This document shows, piece after piece, positions 45,023 to 53,080 of a stretch of DNA of 64,000 bases. Every line of letters starts with the position of its first letter. Positions within the stretch are counted from its first letter, which is position 1. Source of the DNA: Mesorhizobium sp. B2-3-4 (GTDB lineage Bacteria > Pseudomonadota > Alphaproteobacteria > Rhizobiales > Rhizobiaceae). Made by a program: the position numbers and the translations under genes. Location of the stretch: positions 1 to 64,000 of the forward strand of contig NZ_VFVY01000029.1 of NCBI RefSeq assembly GCF_006442315.1, written 5' to 3'. Below the pieces are notes generated by a model. The model was not told the DNA's origin, searched no databases, and worked only from the letters and a program-made list of their open reading frames with translations.

Positions 45023-45047
45023 AAGGGCGGCGCAAGCGCCGCCCTTT
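45022..45047. terminator. Bidirectional terminator between hxlR and FMN reductase genes
   Basis: AAAGGGCGGCG, loop CAAG, CGCCGCCCTTT is a perfect 11-bp stem with A on one side and T on the other. It begins at the hxlR stop and serves both convergent genes. Confidence 0.8.
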
Positions 45048-45071
45048 CGGGAGGATGATGTTTGTTGCGGA

Positions 45072-45677
45072 TCAGGCCGCCTGGGCTTCCCCGGCGATGG
45101 CGTCTGCGGCGCGGGCCGCCTTCAGCACCTTGGCCCACCAGGCGACATCGTTGACCAGCGCGGCACCGGCCTGGTTCAGATGCTCGATGTCCTCGAGCTT
45201 CTTTTCGCCCTGGCGCACGGCAAGGAAATCGGCCCAGGCGATATGGACGGCGGACTTGACCGGCGCCATCTGCAGCTCGACGGCGGCAAGGCGAAGGTGT
45301 TCGACGGCGCGCGAGCCACCGACGCTGCCATAGCCGACAAAGCCGGCCGGCTTCTTGTTCCACTCATTGGCGGCGTAGTCGATGGCGTTCTTCAGCACGG
45401 CCGTCGGGCCGTGATTGTATTCGGCGGCGGTGAAGATGAAGCCGTCGAACTCGGCGACCTTCTTCTGCCAGCGCTGCGCGACTTCGTTCTGCGACGGTGC
45501 CCAGGCCGAGGAAGCGACCTCGTCGAAGAAAGGCAGCGGCCAGTCGCGCAGGTCGACGATCTCGACATCGATATCGGCATGGGCCTTGGCGATCTTTGCG
45601 ATCCACTGCGTCGGCACGTCGGCGAAGCGGGCGGCGCGCGTCGAACCGACGACGACGGCGATTTTGGGCTTGGACAT
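45072..45677 (-). CDS. NADPH-dependent FMN reductase family protein
   Basis: The 201-residue flavodoxin-like protein begins KIAVVVGSTRAARFADVPTQWI with the phosphate-binding GSTR loop, and has TAAEYNHGPTAVLKNAIDYA, the family signature near the flavin. Members reduce FMN, quinones or azo dyes. AAGGAGAGCCCC precedes ATG 45677. It is divergent from an HxlR gene with a palindrome in the gap, so quinone- or oxidant-induced expression is likely. Confidence 0.9.
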   Translation of the reverse strand: MSKPKIAVVVGSTRAARFADVPTQWIAKIAKAHADIDVEIVDLRDWPLPFFDEVASSAWAPSQNEVAQRWQKKVAEFDGFIFTAAEYNHGPTAVLKNAIDYAANEWNKKPAGFVGYGSVGGSRAVEHLRLAAVELQMAPVKSAVHIAWADFLAVRQGEKKLEDIEHLNQAGAALVNDVAWWAKVLKAARAADAIAGEAQAA

Positions 45678-45703
45678 AAGGGGCTCTCCTTGCGGGAATT
45701 TTA

Positions 45704-45720
45704 GGTATCGTTTGGATACC
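45704..45720. promoter_or_regulatory. Putative HxlR operator between FMN reductase and hxlR
   Basis: GGTATC-GTTTG-GATACC is a perfect inverted repeat; a partial copy, GTGATACTGAC, follows at 45731-45741. It fits the GTATC-N5-GATAC type of site used by some DUF24/HxlR regulators and lies 27 bases upstream of the reductase start. Confidence 0.65.
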
Positions 45721-45767
45721 GGCGCTATATGTGATACTGACAATCAGGCACGCAAGGAGGCACGTTT

Positions 45768-46136
45768 TTGTTACTGAGGCACCCGCACAACACCGAGGAC
45801 TGCCGGGCCGTGTCGGAGATATTGCAGCGCGTCGGCGACAAATGGACGGTGCTGGTGGTCGGCAAGCTGGGCGCCGGGCCATTGCGTTTCAACGAATTGC
45901 GCGCGGCTGTCGGCGGCATTTCGCAGAAGATGCTGACCACCACCTTGCGCGGCCTGGAACGCGACGGCTTCGTCACCCGCAAGGTGTTTGCGACCATCCC
46001 GCCGCGCGTCGATTACGAGCTGACCGAACTCGGCCACGAGTTGCTGGTACCGGTCGGCGCGCTTGGCGAATGGGCGCGCAAAAACACCCAGCGCGTTCAG
46101 TCGGCACGCGCCAGATTCGACGAGATGCACGTCTAA
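45768..46136 (+). CDS. HxlR-family transcriptional regulator
   Basis: The 122-residue protein has DCRAVSEILQRVGDKWTVLV with the conserved N-terminal Cys (Cys12) that senses quinones or oxidants in this family, FNELRAAVGGISQKMLTTTL as recognition region and VFATIPPRVDYELTELG as wing. Translation starts at TTG with AAGGAGG eight bases upstream; no ATG is available. It is divergent from the FMN reductase and probably represses it through the palindrome at 45704-45720. Confidence 0.9.
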   Translation: MLLRHPHNTEDCRAVSEILQRVGDKWTVLVVGKLGAGPLRFNELRAAVGGISQKMLTTTLRGLERDGFVTRKVFATIPPRVDYELTELGHELLVPVGALGEWARKNTQRVQSARARFDEMHV

Positions 46137-46306
46137 AACCCTTGCACGGCAAGGGCTCGGGAGTTTAGCGGCAAGCTATGTTGTCCAGCGCGATCGGATG
46201 CACGGTTCCCACACGAGACCCAGCGACATCGTCTTGCAACGCCTGGTCGGCGGCCCAAGGCGGGGCCTGGCTCCGGAGAAGACGATCCCATTCCGTCGGC
46301 AGTCAA

Positions 46307-46510
46307 TCAGGCCCTTCGTACCGTGCCCTTGCAGGCCTCCGGGGCGCAGGTCGCGCATGATTGTGCCTGCTGCTTCAGCCCAGCATCGCCCTGCAAGCAG
46401 GTGGTGCGCGGCCGGTCTTCCTTGACTTCGGCATAAGCGGTTATGCCGAGCAGGCAAACGAGGGCAAACAGGGCTGCCAGGAGCCCGCCGTTCAGCATGT
46501 GTTGACGCAT
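46307..46510 (-). CDS. Small secreted cysteine-containing protein (hypothetical)
   Basis: The 67-residue frame has a convincing signal peptide (MLNGGLLAALFALVCLLGIT, cleavage after TAYA) and a 40-residue mature part with four Cys (TTCLQG, SCATCAPEAC). GGGAGAG lies just before ATG 46510. No family is recognised. The signal peptide, Shine-Dalgarno box and lack of any competing gene support it, but its small size leaves doubt. Confidence 0.5.
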   Translation of the reverse strand: MRQHMLNGGLLAALFALVCLLGITAYAEVKEDRPRTTCLQGDAGLKQQAQSCATCAPEACKGTVRRA

Positions 46511-46625
46511 TGTCTCTCCCCCAACACCGGCAGGATCGGGGGCGAAGGCAACGATTGGATGTCGCCAGGCGCGTCGTCGACGCAGGCGCTGTTACAAATG
46601 GCCGGACCTGGAGAATCGCCTCGCG

Positions 46626-47021
46626 TCAGCCTTCGGCGGGCACAGCCTTCGGCTTGCCCTCGCCATCGAGCGCCACCATGACGAAATCGGCATGCGTCAC
46701 CTTTTCCATCAGGTCGGAGAGATAGCGTTGCGCCCAGGCCTCGACCTTGAGCGTCATCGAGGTGCGGCCGACGCGTTCGACATGGGTGTAGATGCACAGC
46801 GTATCGCCGATCTTCATCGGCTTGGCGAAGGACATCTCCTTGACCGCCGCCGTCACCACGCGGCCCCTGGCGCGCTCGGCGGCGCGGATGCCGCAGGCAA
46901 GATCCATCTGCGCCATCACCCAGCCGCCGAAAATGTCGCCGGCAGCATTTGCGTCCGACGGCATGGCCAGCGTGCGCAGCGTCAGGTCTCCGATCGGCCG
47001 GCCTTCGGCGTATTGCACCAT
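46626..47021 (-). CDS. Acyl-CoA thioesterase (hotdog, YciA-like)
   Basis: The 131-residue hotdog protein has LRTLAMPSDANAAGDIFGGWV, with the catalytic Asp/Asn region of YciA/ACOT thioesterases, and VKEMSFAKPMKIGDTLCIYT and VGRTSMTLKVEAWAQ. It hydrolyses acyl-CoA; chain length is not predictable. ATG 47021 (MVQYAEG) is preferred; an upstream ATG at 47066 adds 15 residues. Confidence 0.85.
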   Translation of the reverse strand: MVQYAEGRPIGDLTLRTLAMPSDANAAGDIFGGWVMAQMDLACGIRAAERARGRVVTAAVKEMSFAKPMKIGDTLCIYTHVERVGRTSMTLKVEAWAQRYLSDLMEKVTHADFVMVALDGEGKPKAVPAEG

Positions 47022-47114
47022 GCGAGAAATCCCTGAGATCGATTGCCACCGATCCCGTAGCGTCATGGCGGCTGGAGGTCAACGCCGCCGGGCACCATCA
47101 TAGCGGAAGGTAGC

Positions 47115-47999
47115 TCATGGCTGGTTGGGAGGCCGATCAGGGGCAATGAAAGAGGAGATTTCCGAGGCCAGTATCTCGGGAATCTCTTCTGCCATGTGAT
47201 GCCCGCTCGGCACTCCTTTACCGGTGAGGGTCGAGCCCGCCCAAGGCTTCCAGACACCCAGGACATCCCCATACAAGGGTTCAAGATCGTCTTTCAGCGA
47301 CCACAAGACCGCCATTGGACACTGAATGCTGCGGCCCAAGCGACGATCTTCCGCATCATGGATGTGATCGATCGACAACCCGGCCCGATAGTCTTCGATC
47401 ATGCCATGAACGACGTCGGGGTTGCGGATTGCCTCAAGATAATCCGCGTAAGGTTCTTCGCCCATCTCTGCCGGGGATCCACCATACCACTGCTCGGGGG
47501 CGACATTGATGGCGCGTTCAGGTTTGTCCGGCTGGGCGAAGAAGAACCAATGCCACCATGCGGCGGCAAAACGTTCATCGCAGCGCTCCAGGGCTTCAAG
47601 GATGGGAACACCATCCAGGATCATCAGATATGTGACCGCGGCCGGGTGGTCCATCGCCAGCCTGAAGGCCGTATAGCTTCCGCGATCATGCCCGACCACC
47701 GCGAAACGGTCGAACCGGAGACAATGCATCAGTTCAATGCAATCATGGGCCTTTGCGCGCTTTGACGAACCGGAATGGTTGGCTGTGTCTTCGGGAATGG
47801 AGGATTGCCCAAACCCGCGCAAGTCAGGGCAAACGACCGTAAAATCCTTCGCCAGAATGTCGGCCACCTTGTGCCAGGTGACATGCGTGCGCGGATGTCC
47901 GTGCAGCAACAGAACCGCCGGTCCGACGCCGCCGACGCGAACGCGAAGGGTGGCGTTCGTAAGACTTATCCGCTCCAGTCGAAATCCTTTGAACATCAC
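47115..47999 (-). CDS. Alpha/beta hydrolase, haloacetate-dehalogenase-like fold
   Basis: The 294-residue protein has the oxyanion HGHPRTHVTWHKV, the nucleophile elbow VVGHDRGSYTAFRLAMDHP with Asp as nucleophile, WWHWFFFAQPDKPE in the cap and a C-terminal SGHHMAEEIPE His. An Asp nucleophile marks dehalogenases and epoxide hydrolases, and the text is close to fluoroacetate dehalogenase. One of the two Arg that hold the haloacetate carboxylate (second in DRGGR) is Tyr here, so substrate choice likely differs. The third-position and base composition look slightly less GC-rich than the neighbours. Confidence 0.82.
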   Translation of the reverse strand: MMFKGFRLERISLTNATLRVRVGGVGPAVLLLHGHPRTHVTWHKVADILAKDFTVVCPDLRGFGQSSIPEDTANHSGSSKRAKAHDCIELMHCLRFDRFAVVGHDRGSYTAFRLAMDHPAAVTYLMILDGVPILEALERCDERFAAAWWHWFFFAQPDKPERAINVAPEQWYGGSPAEMGEEPYADYLEAIRNPDVVHGMIEDYRAGLSIDHIHDAEDRRLGRSIQCPMAVLWSLKDDLEPLYGDVLGVWKPWAGSTLTGKGVPSGHHMAEEIPEILASEISSFIAPDRPPNQP

Positions 48000-48061
48000 G
48001 TCGCAATCCGCGGCCGTGAAGAAGGTTCCTCTTGGAAACCCGAAACGGTCGAACCCAGCCG

Positions 48062-49003
48062 CTAGAAATAGCGCGCGAGGTTAGCTCGGACACGATCGAG
48101 AACCGTACCCCCCGAAACATCAGGGACGAAGGCCTTGCCCGTGATCGCCTCATAGGCCTGCGCGTAAACCCCAGAGGCCTGTGCGACGATCTCGTCCGGA
48201 ATCCTCGGGATCGGGTCCTTGTAGGGGTCGCAGCGTGCCGTTACCCAGGAGCGGATGAAATCCTTGTCGAAACTCTCCGGCCGGGTGCCGTTCACCAGCG
48301 CCTGTTCATAGCTCGCCCCGATCCAGTAGCGGCTGGAGTCAGGCGTATGGATCTCGTCGGCCAGAATGATCGTCCCGTTCTTGTCGGTTCCGAATTCGTA
48401 CTTCGTGTCGGCAAGGATAAGCCCGCGCTCGGCGGCGCGCGCCTGGCCGCGCGCGAACAGCTTCAAGGCGTAGTCCGAAACGGTATCCCACTGCGCTTGC
48501 GTAAGCAGCCCCTGCCCGATGATCTCGGCCCTGGACAGCGGCTCGTCATGGCCGCCATCGGCCGCCTTGCTGGTCGGCGTGATGACCGCCTCGGCCAGTT
48601 TCTCATTGTCGCGCAAACCGTCCGGCAGGCGCATCCCGTACATCTCCCGCTCGCCGCGCTTGTAGCGGGTCAGGATCGACGTGCTGGTGGTCCCGGCCAG
48701 ATAGCCGCGCACGACGATCTCGACCGGCAGGATATCGAGCCGCGTGCCGACGACGACATTCGGATCGGGATATTCCAGCACATGGTTCGGGCAGATGTCG
48801 GCGGTTTCCTCGAACCAGTAGCGCGCCGTCTGGGTGAGGATCTCGCCCTTGAACGGAATCGAGGTCAGGATGATGTCGAAGGCGCTAAGGCGGTCGGTGG
48901 CGATAATGATGCGCCTGTTGTCGGCGAGGTCGTAGTTTTCCCGCACCTTGCCTTTGTAATAGCCAGGCAATTCGGGAATGAAAGCGTCCGACAGGGTGCG
49001 CAT
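48062..49003 (-). CDS. purC: SAICAR synthase, long form
   Basis: The 313-residue enzyme joins aspartate to CAIR in purine synthesis. Motifs are YKGKVRENYDLADNRRIIIA (ATP loop), DRLSAFDIILTSIPFKG, VEIVVRGYLAGTT, KLFARGQARAAERGLILADT and DEIHTPDSSRYW. It is of the longer type (about 300 residues, as in yeast Ade1) rather than the about 250-residue form usual next to purQL in rhizobia, and it stands alone here. It may be a second copy. ATG 49003 starts the conserved domain. Confidence 0.9.
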   Translation of the reverse strand: MRTLSDAFIPELPGYYKGKVRENYDLADNRRIIIATDRLSAFDIILTSIPFKGEILTQTARYWFEETADICPNHVLEYPDPNVVVGTRLDILPVEIVVRGYLAGTTSTSILTRYKRGEREMYGMRLPDGLRDNEKLAEAVITPTSKAADGGHDEPLSRAEIIGQGLLTQAQWDTVSDYALKLFARGQARAAERGLILADTKYEFGTDKNGTIILADEIHTPDSSRYWIGASYEQALVNGTRPESFDKDFIRSWVTARCDPYKDPIPRIPDEIVAQASGVYAQAYEAITGKAFVPDVSGGTVLDRVRANLARYF

Positions 49004-49241
49004 GTGATTTCCCGCTTTCCGCAGAGTGACCAGGGCTTGATTCCGAGACGTCGCAGACTTTCGGAAAACTCCGCATAGTCCGTCGAGCCCGTGCATATCA
49101 AGCGCGATTGTCGGTATTCCCCGCAACCCGGCCCGATAGACCAGTCGCTTTTTTCACAACCGATGCCGGAAGGCGCGGCGACGCGGCGAACCGGTGGCGT
49201 CTAGGCTGCGCCCTGTTTTTCAGGAGCCGCCCATTTCCATC

Positions 49242-50858
49242 ATGCAGACCTATGATTTCATCATCGTCGGTTCCGGCTCGGCCGGCTCGGTGCTTGCCGA
49301 CAAGCTCTCGGCTTCGGGCCGTTTCTCGGTGCTGGTGCTGGAAGCCGGCGGCACCGACCGCCGCTTCTACGTGCAGATGCCGCTCGGCTACGGCAAGACC
49401 TTCTTCGATCCGGCGGTGAACTGGAACTACAAGACCGAAGCCGATCCAGGCCTCGGCGGCAATGTCGACCACTGGCCGCGCGGCAAGCTGCTCGGCGGCT
49501 CGAGCTCGATCAACGCCATGGTCTGGATCCGGGGCGCGCGCGAGGATTTCGACGATTGGCGTGCCGCCGGCAACCCCGGCTGGGGCTATGACGATCTGTT
49601 GCCGGCCTTCAAGGCGCTGGAGGACAACGAGGCCGGCGCCGACAGATGGCGCGGCACCGGCGGCCCGCTGCACATCAGCGACACCACCAATGCCGTCCAC
49701 CCGCTGACCAAGCGCTATCTGGCCGCCGGCCAGCAGGCCGGGCTACCGCTCAATCCCGATTTCAACGGTGCGGCCCAGGAAGGCGTCGGCATCTACCAGA
49801 TCTCGACCAGGAACGGGCGCCGCATGTCGGCGGCCCGCGCCTTCCTGCGCCCGGCGATGAAGCGCGCCAATGTGCGCGTCGAGACCAATGCGCTCGCCAG
49901 CCGCATCCTGTTCGAGGGCAAGCGCGCGGTCGGCGTCGAATATCTGCAGAACGGTCAGACGAAAACGGCGCGCGCCGGCCGCGAAATCATCCTTTCGGCA
50001 GGCTCGATCAACTCGCCGCAGCTCCTGCAGCTTTCCGGCGTCGGCCCTTCGGCCTTGCTTGGAGGCTTGGGCATTCCCGTGGTTCATGCCAACGAGAATG
50101 TCGGCGCCAACCTGCAGGACCATGTCGGCATCAACTACACCTTCAAGGGCAAGCTGCCGACGCTGAACCAGATCCTGCGCCCCTGGTGGGGCAAGTTGCT
50201 GGTCGGCATGCAATACATCCTGACGCGCTCCGGACCGCTATCCTTGTCGATGAACCATGGCGGCGGTTTCTTCCGCACCGACCCGAGGTTTTCGCGCCCC
50301 AACATGCAGCTCTACTTCCAGGCCTTCTCGACCGTCATTCCCAAGAGCGGCGAGCGGCCGATCCTGACGCCCGACCCCTGGCCGGGCTTCTCCATCGGCC
50401 TGTCCAATTGCCGTCCCTCGAGCCGTGGCGAGATCATGATCCGCTCGAGAAATCCGCTCGATTATCCGAAAATCGTCGCCAACGCCTATTCGACCAATGC
50501 CGATGTCGACGAGATGCTGGCCGCGGTGAAATTCGTGCGCAGGATCGCCTCGATGCCCGCCATGGCGGAGATCATCGCCGAAGAGGTGCTGCCCGGCCCA
50601 TCGATCCAGTCCGACGCGGACCTGATCACCGATTTCAGAAAACGCTCCGGCACCGTCTATCACCCGGTATCGACCTGCCGCATGGGTCCTGATCCCGCGC
50701 GTTCCGTCGTCGACCCGCGTCTCAAGGTGCACGGGCTGGAAGGCCTGCGCGTCATCGATGCCTCGATTTTCCCCGACAACATCACCGGCAACACCAATGC
50801 AGCCTCCGTCATGACCGGATGGAAGGGCGCCGAACTGGTTCTGGAGGACCAAAAATGA
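49242..50858 (+). CDS. GMC-family oxidoreductase (choline-dehydrogenase-like)
   Basis: The 538-residue flavoenzyme has the FAD motif FIIVGSGSAGSVLADKL, PRGKLLGGSSSINAMVWIRG, the second GMC signature GREIILSAGSINSPQLLQLS, and the active-site region YHPVSTCRMG with NITGNTNAASVM. It oxidises an alcohol or polyol; substrate unknown. ATG 49242 gives MQTYDFIIVG. It is first in a three-gene operon with overlapping stops and starts, which suggests a sugar-acid or polyol pathway. Confidence 0.88.
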   Translation: MQTYDFIIVGSGSAGSVLADKLSASGRFSVLVLEAGGTDRRFYVQMPLGYGKTFFDPAVNWNYKTEADPGLGGNVDHWPRGKLLGGSSSINAMVWIRGAREDFDDWRAAGNPGWGYDDLLPAFKALEDNEAGADRWRGTGGPLHISDTTNAVHPLTKRYLAAGQQAGLPLNPDFNGAAQEGVGIYQISTRNGRRMSAARAFLRPAMKRANVRVETNALASRILFEGKRAVGVEYLQNGQTKTARAGREIILSAGSINSPQLLQLSGVGPSALLGGLGIPVVHANENVGANLQDHVGINYTFKGKLPTLNQILRPWWGKLLVGMQYILTRSGPLSLSMNHGGGFFRTDPRFSRPNMQLYFQAFSTVIPKSGERPILTPDPWPGFSIGLSNCRPSSRGEIMIRSRNPLDYPKIVANAYSTNADVDEMLAAVKFVRRIASMPAMAEIIAEEVLPGPSIQSDADLITDFRKRSGTVYHPVSTCRMGPDPARSVVDPRLKVHGLEGLRVIDASIFPDNITGNTNAASVMTGWKGAELVLEDQK

Positions 50859-52069
50859 AGATCACCGACGTCAAGACCTGGGTTGTCGGCAACCCGCCGC
50901 CCGGCATCGGCGGCAAATATTTCATCTTCGTCAAGCTGACCACCGATGGCGGCGTGGTCGGCTATGGCGAGGCCTACAACGCCACCTTCTCGGCCCATGT
51001 CACGGCGAAAATGATCGAGGACATGGCGGAACGCTACCTCGTCGGCCGCGATCCGCACGACATCGAGAACTTCTTCCGCCGCGCCTATTCCTCGGGCTTC
51101 ACCCAGCGACCCGACGTGTCCGGCATGGGCTGCTTCTCGGCGCTGGAAATGGCCTGTTGGGACATTATCGGCAAGGAAGCCAACAAGCCGGTCTACAAAT
51201 TGCTCGGCGGCCGGGTGCATGAGACGCTGCGCTCATACACTTACCTCTATCCGCACACCGGCAGCGTCCATTCCGAGGACGCGCCGGACGGCAGGAATGT
51301 CTACAACGATCCCGAAATGGCGGCCGCCTGCGCGCTCGAATATGTCGAGCAGGGTTTCAACGCCGTCAAGCTCGACCCCGCCGGCCCCTACACCGCCTTC
51401 GACGGCCACCAGCCGCGCCTGCTCGACATCGACGTCTCCACCCGCATGATCAAGGCGATCCGCGAGGCGGTCGGCACCCGCGCCGATATCCTGTTCGGCA
51501 CGCATGGCCAGTTCACCGCATCGGGCGCGTTGCGCCTGGCGCGCGCCATCGAACCCTACGATCCCCTGTGGTTCGAGGAGCCGGTGCCGCCCGACATGCC
51601 GGAGGTTATGGCCCAAGTTGCCCGCGCGACCTCGATCCCGATCGCCACCGGCGAGCGGCTGACGACAAAATCCGAATTCGCCCGCGTCATCGAGAACCGC
51701 GCCGCCACCATCCTGCAGCCGGACCTCGGCCGCTCCGGCGGCATTCTCGAAACCAAGAAGATCGCCGCCATGGCCGAGGCCTACCACATCCAGGTCGCGC
51801 CGCACTGCTATTGCGGCCCGATCGTCGGCGCCGCCAACATCCAGCTGGCGGTAACGCTGCCCAACTTCCTGATCCTGGAATCGCTGAAGCAGTGGGACGG
51901 CTTCCACGCCACGCTGTTGAAGAAGAAGATCGAATGGCAGGACGGCAACGTCATCCCCTCGAAGGAACCGGGGCTGGGCGTCGAGCTCAACGAGGCGGTC
52001 TGCGACGCGCACCCCTATACGGGCAAGGACCTGCATCTGCAGATGATGCAGACGCCGCTGATGCCGTGA
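50855..52069 (+). CDS. Mandelate racemase/muconate lactonizing family enzyme
   Basis: The 404-residue enolase-superfamily protein has an N-terminal capping domain and the barrel with SALEMACWDIIGKEANKPVY, NAVKLDPAGPY, WFEEPVPPD (metal Glu), ATGERLTTKSEF (metal Glu), LQPDLGRSGG and the catalytic-type APHCYCGP. The segment where the first metal ligand normally lies reads DILFGTHGQFT, without the expected Asp. It most resembles the sugar-acid dehydratase and lactone cycloisomerase groups; the reaction is not assigned. It overlaps the GMC gene as ATGA and the next gene as GTGA. Confidence 0.85.
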   Translation: MKITDVKTWVVGNPPPGIGGKYFIFVKLTTDGGVVGYGEAYNATFSAHVTAKMIEDMAERYLVGRDPHDIENFFRRAYSSGFTQRPDVSGMGCFSALEMACWDIIGKEANKPVYKLLGGRVHETLRSYTYLYPHTGSVHSEDAPDGRNVYNDPEMAAACALEYVEQGFNAVKLDPAGPYTAFDGHQPRLLDIDVSTRMIKAIREAVGTRADILFGTHGQFTASGALRLARAIEPYDPLWFEEPVPPDMPEVMAQVARATSIPIATGERLTTKSEFARVIENRAATILQPDLGRSGGILETKKIAAMAEAYHIQVAPHCYCGPIVGAANIQLAVTLPNFLILESLKQWDGFHATLLKKKIEWQDGNVIPSKEPGLGVELNEAVCDAHPYTGKDLHLQMMQTPLMP

Positions 52070-52983
52070 GCGAAGCCTACGCCTTCATCGGCCTTGGCCA
52101 TCTCGGCGGCAACCTTGCCGCCAGCCTGGTCCGCAACGGCTTTGCCGTCACCGTCTTCGACCGCGATCCCGCTGCTGCAGAGCGCCTCGTCGCGCTCGGG
52201 GCCGTGGCCGCGGACAACCCAGCCGGGGCGGCGGCACGCGCCGGCAATGCGATCACGTGCCTGCCTTCGCCGAAGGTCAGCGAAGCCGTTCTGGCCGGCC
52301 CTGGCGGCCTGCTCGACGGCCTGCCCAAGGGCGGCACCTGGATCGAGATGTCGACCAACGGCCGCGACGAGATCGTGCGCCTCGCCGCCCTCGCCTCGGC
52401 CAGGGGGATCGAGACACTGGAGTGCCCGGTCACCGGCGGCGTGCATCTGGCGGCGGCCGGAAAAATCACCGCGCTGGTCGGTGGCGATGCCGCCCTCTAC
52501 GAACGTCACCGCTGGGCCATCGAAGCGATGTGCGCGAAGTCGTTCCTGATGGGTCCGATTGGCTCGGCGGCAGTGATCAAGGTCATCACCAACATGCTGG
52601 CCTTCATCCATCTCGTCGCCGCCGGCGAGGCGCTGATGCTGGCCAAACGGGGCGGCCTCGACCTCGCGCAATCCTACCACGCCATATCAGCCTCTTCCGG
52701 CAACAGCTTCGTCCACGAGACCGAAAGCCAGCTCGTGCTCAACGGCTCCTACGACATCGGCTTCACCATGGACCTGGCGCTGAAGGATCTCGGCTTCGCA
52801 CTGGCCATGGCCGAACAGTCGGGCGTGCCGCTCGACCTGGCCACGCGCGTCAACGCGATTTTCGAGCAAGGCAAGGCCGCCTATGGCGGTGATGCCTGGT
52901 CGACCCAGATCGTCAAATTGCTCGAGGACGCGGTCGGCACTGACCTGCGCGCGACAGGCTTTCCAGCCAAATTGGAAATCTGA
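52066..52983 (+). CDS. 3-hydroxyisobutyrate-dehydrogenase-type oxidoreductase
   Basis: The 305-residue beta-hydroxyacid dehydrogenase has the NAD(P) motif FIGLGHLGGNLAASLV, the substrate region CPVTGGVHLAAAGKITALVGG, the catalytic Lys in AAVIKVITNMLAFI and FTMDLALKDLGFALAM. The family oxidises 3-hydroxy acids (3-hydroxyisobutyrate, tartronate semialdehyde, 6-phosphogluconate). Start is GTG 52066 in a GTGA overlap with the MLE-type gene, so it is translationally coupled. It is last in the operon. Confidence 0.87.
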   Translation: MSEAYAFIGLGHLGGNLAASLVRNGFAVTVFDRDPAAAERLVALGAVAADNPAGAAARAGNAITCLPSPKVSEAVLAGPGGLLDGLPKGGTWIEMSTNGRDEIVRLAALASARGIETLECPVTGGVHLAAAGKITALVGGDAALYERHRWAIEAMCAKSFLMGPIGSAAVIKVITNMLAFIHLVAAGEALMLAKRGGLDLAQSYHAISASSGNSFVHETESQLVLNGSYDIGFTMDLALKDLGFALAMAEQSGVPLDLATRVNAIFEQGKAAYGGDAWSTQIVKLLEDAVGTDLRATGFPAKLEI

Positions 52984-53050
52984 CTGGAAGTTGGAAAACC
53001 AAGCAATTTCATTTACTTGAATAGATAGCCGGATTCAGTTTCGAAAAGAC

Positions 53051-53080
53051 TTGAATCATTCCGGCAACGGCTTGATTCAA
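53051..53080. repeat. Inverted repeat at a convergent gene end
   Basis: TTGAATCA, 14-base spacer, TGATTCAA. It overlaps the stop codon of the lipid kinase and lies 67 bases after the plus-strand operon. It lacks a T-run. It could be a weak bidirectional terminator or a protein site. Confidence 0.45.
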
